Source of the DNA: Haliotis asinina
Taxonomy: Eukaryota; Mollusca; Gastropoda; Lepetellida; Haliotidae
DNA: 64,000 nucleotides
Assembly (NCBI RefSeq): GCF_037392515.1
Contig: NC_090290.1
Span: 39,951,753-40,015,752 of the forward strand
Direction of reading: 5' to 3'
The notes beneath the pieces are model-generated. The model saw nothing but the letters and a program-made list of their open reading frames with translations, was not told where the DNA came from and searched no databases. The translations under genes were made by a program, and so were the position numbers. The stretch's first letter is position 1, and every line of letters starts with the position of its first letter. Of this stretch, positions 56,813 through 64,000 are shown in pieces.

Positions 56813-59800
56813 AATATCTAAGAGAAAAAGGAAGCCTTAAAAGATCAATATACGGAAATATCATTGAAGAGAAGACTTAGTGATTACTATTGCTATAAAA
56901 ATTACATATGCATGTCTTCTCATTACAAACATGATTTAGAAAACAGTTGCATTTTTCTGCTGTTCAGTATTGATTTTCCTACTGCCACACCTGTTCAATT
57001 TACCGTCTTAGCAGATCTCATTATTCTCACTATCATACAGTATCTATAGCACTATCATATGACACCTGATAGTTAATCAGTCAGTCAACCTTTAGTCTGC
57101 CCTTGATCCAAGACCTATTGCAGTGTTTGCAATATTAGCCCATGTGAGTGAGTCCCGTGAGCTGCATCCCATGATTGAGGTCATCACGTGATAAGTCTTA
57201 GGTGTGAAACTATACATGTGTGATCTCCTTATCGTTAAAATATTCCAAGAGTTACCAGGGTAACCAGATCCCCTGCTTTCAGCTTCCAGTCATTGACACT
57301 GGTCCTCAGTACTCGAATTACAGAGGTGGAAATAAGCCATTGCCCGACATCCCAGTCTGGTGTTTTTTTCTGTTGGGCAAGCTAATTTGTATGTCACAAT
57401 GTACTGGTGTCCACTTGACTTTTCATTGTTAATTATGTTTAAAGAAGTACTACCAGGGAGTAGAGTTGCCATTGCAATATACCTCACTTGTAAGTGGGGT
57501 ACATTGAAAATTATCTTACCTGACACATAAATGTCATTTCTGATTGGCTAAGCACTCTTCTATAATTTACAATGTACCCCTCTTACAAGTAGCAACTCAT
57601 GTGGTACTTTGTGATAGTACTCCTTTATCTCGAATAACAGTGAATCACGCATGATTCAAGGAAATTACTGATGTTTAGCGAATGCAAATCAATAAAAGGG
57701 AGATAACTCTAAATCTGTTTTTCTGTTTTGTGTAGTCTGCAATATCTACCAATGGCTACAAAAAGTTTTGCCTCACATTCCAATGAATAAATTTCGATGA
57801 AACATCTAAATGTAGTTCCTTGAGAATGCTAAGAAGGGGAATTACACAGCAGTAATTACACAATCATTAACAATATCTGAGGGGAAAACATCAAGATGTA
57901 AGATTCGAAACAATTGATTCACACAGGTTGGCTGAAGTGTAGGATCTGACAGCCATGCAACACAGGGGTTCGGTAGAATAAATACGTTGTTCACTGGTTC
58001 CTCGGGGCCCAGGGTTTGATGTACCCTTGATGCCGCCCTCGTGACCAGTGAACAACTTATATAATAGGAGAGCACTTAGCCAAACAGACAGCGACATTTA
58101 TGAGCAAGGTAAGATAAGCACGTATATATGCTCTCTGTATCATAACTCTCATTGGTATCTTCTCATAAGACAGACCATTTAACACAACACATTTTATACG
58201 GTTGGTTGCATAAAGATTAATTAAGTTGTACACTTGAAAATAATCATATGTGCCAGATTAAAAAAGATAAAATTAGGTTTAGAAAGGGTAATACCACCTG
58301 GTTTCTTAGTTAATGCTTCTTACAGACTACCAGATAATAAATAGTGGATCACATGTATACTGGCGTCTCCTATTCTCGCGGTACTTACAAATATCAGCTG
58401 AAAAGATAATATAAACAGTTCTTTTCGTATGTATGCTTGCTGTTTCTAAATGAAGAGATTCCCCCTCTAACATCTGCATCTATCAACTGCTTGATCCATC
58501 AAGTGTATTATCTCACTTGAGCTTGATGAAAAACATGGTCGTCCGCAGCTGAGTTTTCGAGGCGTCTGCTATTCTCGCGGTACAATGAGAAAGTAACGTT
58601 ATTAGGTGTAAGGAAGGGGAATCTTACTGGGAAGGGCGGCTAAAGTTACGATTTTTCCAAGTTGATTAAAACTCACGAATATTGGTTACACTGCACAATT
58701 TTGATAATTCATAGATTTAGGCCACTTCCTAGTTACCGGTCAAAGATGTAAACAACCGCTAAGTACCACGCATCGGCAACCTCGGCAGAAAATGTGTTTA
58801 CTGCAAGAATAGGACACCTGTGAGAATAGGAAATGGCCCTATACATATTATTTTATTTTGTAGTGACACTGGGTTAGATCATTAAATAAATGGCAGTCAA
58901 CAGCGTATCACTTCTATATGCCATCAAATATTTTTGTGCACAAAGTTGCTGATCTCCTACATCCCCAGAACAAAATAATTGTGACCCCCATATAAAATCA
59001 TCATCACACCCCCCATAAATAAATTAGGAACAGTCCCTAAATCATCAATACCAAAACTCAACCATGTGATATAATTTTACATTGGACAGCGCTACCTCTT
59101 TTTGTCTGGTGCAACAAATTTGTTACCTAAGGATGAACATGGTGCAAGCTGTTTTCTTTTTCTTCAGTCGACCCCTTAATTATTATCATCCTCACGTATA
59201 ATATATATATATATATATATATGATATTTTCAAGATGCGTTAATCAAGCTTGTATCAATCTTCCTGTGAAATATATCTACAGAGAGGTAAACTTATCAGC
59301 AGGTTGATACCTTTACCTATCAAAAACTGTCCTTAATAATGTGATTTTATGTATGCTATGATAAAAAAAGGTAGTACTTTATAGTTGTACATACTTTGAA
59401 GATATATACATGGAAAGAAATTTCAAAATATCCCAACACCTGATATCTTGCATAGTTCCAACATGTCATTATTAACACTAGCAAAGCAACCTGAGATGAA
59501 AACCTACTTGCACTGCTTTTACTGCGATATGTAATGAACGAAATATGCAAATGAATTATCTAGATGTTTTGTTCACATGGCTACCCACTCTAAAATTGAC
59601 CTGCACCTGGGGCAAGGCAGACTGTTAACTAGGTTGAACATTGCAATATCTGGTTGTACCAGTGCAAGTAACAAAACACTGAACTGAGTCCTGCTGAAGA
59701 ATAATGAAAAGGCAAGTGTGAAAGCAAAAAGGACAAAAAATTGCGTTTAATTCAGAGAAGAGAAATATGGCTGAAAAAGTGACTCATTTTGAGTGCGGAT

Positions 59801-59990
59801 AACTATGGTCATATGATGTTAACAAGTGCAGCATGTTTGAAGGTTTGGGCATATAATTCACAAAGAATCACACAAGTATCAATAACCATGCACAATGTCA
59901 ATATCTGGTGTAACCTCTGCCAAATGTAATTCCACACCCTCCTCCACTCTGAGATGTAGAATTTGATGCTTAGGTATTGTATTCCATTCT
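56813..59990. other. Spacer between the two granulin genes
   Basis: No gene recognised. Contains a structured inverted repeat (57986-58056), a short (TA)n near 59200 and a relative of the 15.4-kb repeat near 58920. The progranulin promoter should lie here or between 56.1 and 56.5 kb; I could not place it. Confidence 0.45.
57986..58056. repeat. 71-bp hairpin-forming inverted repeat
   Basis: Outer arms GTTGTTCACTGGT and ACCAGTGAACAAC (13 bp, perfect). Inside, on the minus strand, a GGGC/GCCC pair and an AGGGT/ACCCT pair can stack. Confidence 0.8.
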
Positions 59991-60455
59991 TGTGAGTGTG
60001 AATGAGTGAGTGAAATAGTCAGTCTTAATTTTACATTTGATTATTTCAGCAATATCATGATGAGGAACACTAGAAATGGGCTTCACACTTTCTACTGTGG
60101 GGAATGAAACCTGGTTTATGACATGACAAGCAAACACCTTAACCACTAGCCTACCCAACTGCCCTAATGCTTGTTCGATGGCTTGTTCCAATACATCAAG
60201 ATTTTGTGCTGGAGTATCTTTCTGGCATATTCTGTGACCCACAGTGTCTCAAACATGCTCTATGGGATTGAGATTGGGCCTCGTGGTAGAGGCAATAACC
60301 CATAACAGTAACCATTGACGTGGGCTATCATTGATGTCCGTGACGACAAGATATGTGTTAAAAGGATTGTCATCAAAAAACTTGCAACAATAGGGTGTAG
60401 GGTGTCAGTGATGCACAGTTGTCCATTCAGAATTTGTCTTACCATCATCACAAGG
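59885..60455 (-). mobile_element. Old Tc1/mariner-like transposase remnant, split by a SINE
   Basis: Minus-strand pieces resemble a transposase: 60260-60451 ('NGQLCITDTLHPIVASFL'), then the region near 60245 related to 'PNLxPIEHV', then 'VGHRICQKDTPAQNLDVLEQ' at 60173-60242. A family B SINE sits at 59998-60172 and further tail-like sequence lies below 59998. It carries several stops and frame changes. Terminal repeats were not found. Confidence 0.6.
59998..60172 (-). repeat. tRNA-derived SINE family B copy nested in a transposase remnant
   Basis: (GTGA)n tail at 60001-60014, body 'agaaatgggcttcacacttt', and reversed head 'aaccactagcctacccaact'. Confidence 0.8.
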
Positions 60456-60471
60456 TCAAGTATATAGTGAG

Positions 60472-60640
60472 TGAGTGAGTGAGATTAGTTTTAGATCAAT
60501 TTTAGCAATATTCAAGCAGTATCAAGGTAGGGGACACCAGAAATGGACTTCATACACTGTACCCATGTGGGGAATTGATGTATTTTATGTGACAAGCAAA
60601 TGCTTTAGTTTAACTATTTGACTACCCAACCGAAGCTCAA
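60472..60640 (-). repeat. tRNA-derived SINE family B copy
   Basis: 'gagtgagtgagtgagattag' tail, 'gtacccatgtggggaattga' body, and an eroded tRNA head. Confidence 0.78.
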
Positions 60641-60891
60641 GTAAGCGAGAGACACCCGGCACCTTCAGTGAACCCCACTCAAATAGTACTTGCTCCAAGA
60701 TATTCCGTTGTGCACATGCTGTGTTCTCCAGTATTAAACATAAGCTCAACTACTTGTTATGAACAAAAGGAGACAAGCAGGCTCTTCCACCTTGACACCA
60801 ATTCTACTGACATTAGGATTAATAAGAACCTACTTCTGCCGGTTTGTGCTCTGGGAATAACATAAATTGATGTCTATTAGATTGTCCATAC

Positions 60892-61074
60892 AGATTTTTT
60901 GGATTTGAGACTGCTCTGACGGACAAACGATGATTTGGATGGGTGACGTCTTGTGATTTTGTGACGGGATATCAATGAGGAATCACTTATGGTTGACTTG
61001 AATGCAGAGTCCTTCAAGTCATTAGTTCCTTTCTTGCTGATTGGTTGATAATTAATGGATGATAAACAACATCT
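60892..61074 (-). CDS. Tentative tail exon of the second granulin gene
   Basis: A minus-strand frame after a weak acceptor 'gaccctttttgcaag'. It encodes about 59 residues rich in Ser and Lys (RCCLSSINYQPISKKGTNDL ... 'SSLKSKKSVWTI') and then a stop. It would join the exon at 61986-62114 in phase 0. The non-CAG acceptor and lack of any homology make this speculative. Confidence 0.2.
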
Positions 61075-61116
61075 CTTGCAAAAAGGGTCATCAGAAAATG
61101 ACAATTCCCCCCGTAC

Positions 61117-61675
61117 TAACACACCCATGTCCTAGGAAGACCTACTGAGACACACCCATGTCCTAGGAAGACCTACTGAGACACACCCATGTCCTACTGA
61201 GACACATCCATGTCCTAGGAAGACCTACTGAGACACACCCGTGTCCTAGGAAGACCTACTGAGACACACCCATGTCCTAGGAAGACCTACTGAGACACAC
61301 CCATGTCCTACTGAGACACATCCATGTCCTAGGAAGACCTACTGAGACACATCCATGTCCTAGGAAGACCTACTGAGACACACATATGTCCTAGGAAGAC
61401 CTACTGAGACACACCCATGTCCTAGGAAGACCTACTGAGACACACCCATGTCCTACTGAGACACATCCATGTCCTAGGAAGACCTACTGAGACACACCCA
61501 TGTCCTAGGAAGACCTACTGAGACACACATATGTCCTAGGAAGACCTACTGAGACACATCCATGTCGTAGGAAGACCTACTGAGACACACATATGTCCTA
61601 GGAAGACCTACTGAGACACATCCATGTCCTAGGAGGACCTACTGAGACACACATATGTCCTAGGAAGACCTATTG
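61117..61675. repeat. About 30-bp minisatellite
   Basis: Units 'acacccatgtcctaggaaga' followed by 'cctactgagac', interspersed with shorter ~21-bp versions lacking the 'ggaagaccta' part. About 20 units. Confidence 0.92.
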
Positions 61676-61985
61676 AAACACCAAGGTGGAGCTATCCATG
61701 AACACTCATGGTCAAGGCAGGGTTTCCATGATGAACTCATCTTTGAGGACAGAGCTATTGAGACACATCTGTGTGAAAGGGTAGAGCTCTTGATGACATC
61801 TATCTTCAAGGCATATATCTCTTGGTGGATATTCATGTTCAAGACAGAAAGCTCTTCATGAATGACATGTTCAAGGAACAGCTGCCACTGTGGATCGATT
61901 TTTTCATTATCATTTCCTTTTATCGCTGAAGACACTTCCTCATTAATCCTCACTACTACTGCCAATAAAAACATTTTCTTCTTAC

Positions 61986-62114
61986 CTGAGACACCACTTT
62001 TTTCAAGGTCAATGCAATAGACCTTTCATTGTCAGACTGAAGACAGTGTCCACTCTCAACATCACACGTGGTTCCTTGTGGGCAGCAGTGAGTCCCGTCC
62101 GAACAGCACACAGC
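61986..62114 (-). CDS. Second granulin gene, exon
   Basis: 43 codons, AVCCSDGTHCCPQGTTCDVE then 'SGHCLQSDNERSIALTLKKV' and 'VSQ', closing a granulin domain. Donor 'gtaaga', phase 0. No new granulin is opened, so the domain series seems to end here, before one more tail exon. Confidence 0.82.
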
Positions 62115-62288
62115 CTGGTGTTGGACAAAATGAATACTCACATAAAAAAATTTTCTGAATGAGCTTTCAAAACCATTTGTTCAGAAACAAGAATATAATT
62201 TATTCATAAGATGACACAGGACAAACCAAGCTATAGCATGTCTCTGAAGACTGTAATAATAATTCATATACATTGTCCTTAAAATGAC

Positions 62289-62393
62289 ACCAGAAAATGG
62301 GCTTCACACATTGTGCCCGTGAGGGGAATCGAACCCGGGACTTCGGCGTGACAAGCGAACACTTTATCCACTAGGCTACCCCACCACCCCCGT
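62289..62393 (-). repeat. tRNA-derived SINE family B copy, best-preserved head
   Basis: Reversed head 'gggtagcctagtggataaag' (box A) and 'cccgggttcgattcc' (box B, perfect). The tail end is missing because the copy stops near 'agaaaatgggcttc'. Confidence 0.82.
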
Positions 62394-62395
62394 AT

Positions 62396-62515
62396 GCAAC
62401 TGGGATACAATGACATGCATGAACCAAGTCAGTAAGTCTAACCAATCGATCCCATTAGTCACCTATTTTGTTAGACATGGGCTGCTGATGACGAACTGTA
62501 ACCTGTTTCTTCATG
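62396..62515 (-). repeat. SINE family A fragment
   Basis: 'caactgggatacaatgacat' to 'taacctgtttcttcatga'. It abuts the family B copy, so one probably inserted beside or into the other. Confidence 0.65.
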
Positions 62516-62753
62516 AGTGAGGGGGATAAAGGTGACATGTAACAAAATTAGCTCATTCATGTTGTGAAAGATTTTCAGTTTTACATAAATTTGCTCAGAT
62601 CAAGGAATTATCTTCCAATGGCAACAATGTCCTCTTGGCTACAAATTCTGAAGTTTGATATTCCAATCAGAAACTATATCAGTTTTAGTGGTTGTCGTTG
62701 CAAAGCCATTTGAAAACAAACATGAATTTGAGTGTTTAGCATATTTACATCAG

Positions 62754-62922
62754 AGTGAGTGAGTGAGTGAGGTTTTGTGCTGCTTTTAGTTTTAGCAATA
62801 TTCCAGCATTTCAGTGGGGAACACCAGAAATGGGTTTCAAACAGTGTATCCACAAGGGAAATCGAACCCGAGGCTTCGGCATGATGAGCGAATACTTTGA
62901 CCTTTAGGCTACCCCACATCTG
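62754..62922 (-). repeat. tRNA-derived SINE family B copy
   Basis: (GTGA)n tail, 'caccagaaatgggtttcaaa' body, and reversed box B 'ctcgggttcgatttcc'. Confidence 0.82.
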
Positions 62923-62977
62923 AAGGTGCACAACTAAATGGGACTGCGAGAAGATGTCTTTAGGAAGGAAGACTTAC

Positions 62978-63217
62978 ATTGCTGAAAGTACAACAGGCCA
63001 TGTATCCTTGTGCAGCCCTACAGCAAGTATCTCCATCATTGCACTGCTTCTGGGTGCCATTGCAGGTGAACACGCCTGGATCAGGAGTCTTCAGGACAGT
63101 CCTAGTGGCCAGTGTCTTCACTGCCCAGGGGACAGTGATGCTGTCAGATATACAGGAACCAGCACTGCAGGTGCTACCCTGGGGGCAGCAATGGATCCTG
63201 TCGGGACAACACACTGC
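62978..63217 (-). CDS. Second granulin gene, exon (5' partial gene)
   Basis: Acceptor 'agtttcttctgttgcag', 80 codons, phase 0 at both ends, donor 'gtaagtctt'. It encodes AVCCPDRIHCCPQGSTCSAG..., a 30-residue linker, then 'CNGTQKQCNDGDTCCRAAQG' and 'YMACCTFSN'. The layout (half granulin, linker, half granulin) matches progranulin. The sequence is well diverged from the 231-bp repeats, so this is a separate, older paralog whose 5' exons lie beyond the right edge. Confidence 0.85.
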
Positions 63218-63245
63218 CTGCAACAGAAGAAACTGCCTTAGATTA

Positions 63246-63292
63246 TGAGTGAGTGAGTGAGTGAGTGAGTGAGTGAGTGAGTGAGTGAATGG
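63246..63292. repeat. (GTGA)n microsatellite
   Basis: About 11 units directly upstream of the granulin exon acceptor region, with no SINE body attached; probably a SINE tail remnant. Confidence 0.9.
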
Positions 63293-63639
63293 GTGAACTG
63301 CTTGACGAGTATTAGATGAGCCACAACCTGACAAGTGACTCCAATTTGCATATAGGGAATGCCCTTAAGAACATTCCATTAGAAACAAAAGGGAAACAGG
63401 TTGTCGTCTAAACATTGATTTCGTGTAAATCGTGTTTATAATGTTATATCATACTACTGGACATGTGTTAAACACAGAAGCGGCATTGCTTTCATGCCAT
63501 GGTCAGCATATACTGCACATGCTTAATCCCCGATCTACCTCATGTACCTGTAACAACCAAGTGTATTCGTCTGCATACACTGTCCTGCCTGCTTGTCACA
63601 AACGCGTGTACTGCACAGGCTCATCTAATACATGTCAAG

Positions 63640-63760
63640 CAGTAGTTTTAGGCCACTTTCAGCGGGGGACAACTGGAATGGGTTTCATAAGATATCAAAC
63701 CCTGGTCCTCAGCATAACAAGTGAATGTTTTAAACACTGAGCTACCCAACGTCCTCTACA
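63640..63760 (-). repeat. tRNA-derived SINE family B copy
   Basis: 'actggaatgggtttcataag' body, box B-like 'agggtttgatatc', and reversed head 'aaacactgagctacccaacg'. Confidence 0.72.
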
Positions 63761-64000
63761 AAGACAGTATAATCCTAATCATAACATATTATATCTGTGC
63801 ACTTTCAGAAGAGAAGTTTTTACAGGGTTTAAGTAGATAGTTTTTCTAAAAAGAGTGTGAATAGGTTCTTTGCGAGGCATTTCAGAAATTGTGACGATGA
63901 TGAAAAACAAAGGTCTGTGGATAATCAACTTGCAATGAGTGTGGTGTTTTGGTGTGGGTGCTGACACCATTATAAAGGAGGTCATGCAACTTTATACAAG

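Noticed and set aside
57842-58097. 77-codon minus-strand frame as an exon
   Set aside because: Spans the structured inverted repeat, lacks good splice sites and resembles no known protein.
61660-61974. 104-codon minus-strand frame as the last exon of the second granulin gene
   Set aside because: It overlaps the edge of the 30-bp minisatellite and its decayed relatives and has no acceptor in the needed phase.
62300-62393. A tRNA gene
   Set aside because: Pol III boxes are intact, but there is no cloverleaf beyond the head and the rest is the family B SINE body.

Overview
The window reads as animal nuclear DNA, almost certainly from a gastropod mollusc and most likely an abalone (Haliotis). 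The genes are split by GT-AG introns. They include long intronic minisatellites and Tc1-like transposons. About thirty copies of short interspersed elements end in a (CACT)n/(GTGA)n tail, which I associate with abalone DNA. The species is inferred from this repeat style and from gene content, not from any search.

Layout. 1-6.3 kb: mostly repeats, one degraded Tc1-like transposon with TA-flanked inverted repeats (2831-3957), and two weak minus-strand exon candidates (4.8-5.8 kb). 6.4-20.5 kb: one minus-strand innate-immunity-type gene, rebuilt here from five coding exons plus a 5' untranslated exon. It encodes about 1092 aa: an N-terminal RIG-I/MDA5-like CARD, a small beta-rich module, a long unassigned middle and C-terminal ribonuclease-inhibitor-type leucine-rich repeats, with no NACHT ATPase. 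Its start region carries a TATA box, two kappaB-consensus sites and an IRF-like palindrome. 20.6-25.2 kb: no gene seen, only repeats and a 32-bp minisatellite. 25.2-32.2 kb: two divergent paralogous two-exon genes (167 aa minus, 176 aa plus) of an unrecognised Tyr/Trp/Pro-rich family. 32.7-34.6 kb: a large GTTAAC-centred minisatellite. 38.2-56.1 kb: a complete 17-exon progranulin gene on the minus strand (signal peptide plus 15 granulin domains, about 1193 aa), built mainly from thirteen 231-bp exons of 77 codons. 61-63.2 kb: exons of a second granulin gene on the same strand, running off the right edge.

The progranulin locus records its own history. Three exon-intron units are almost identical (320-bp period). 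A 1.3-kb three-exon block is duplicated, and one copy carries a 4.1-kb DIRS-type retroelement fossil while the other keeps the matching empty site. A Tc1-like transposon and a second DIRS-like fossil sit in other introns. The last intron is filled by a 32-bp minisatellite that copies the real 3' splice site about 28 times.

The three main loci do not form an obvious pathway. The CARD-LRR protein looks like an intracellular immune sensor or adaptor, the progranulins like secreted growth and immune modulators, and the divergent pair is uncharacterised.
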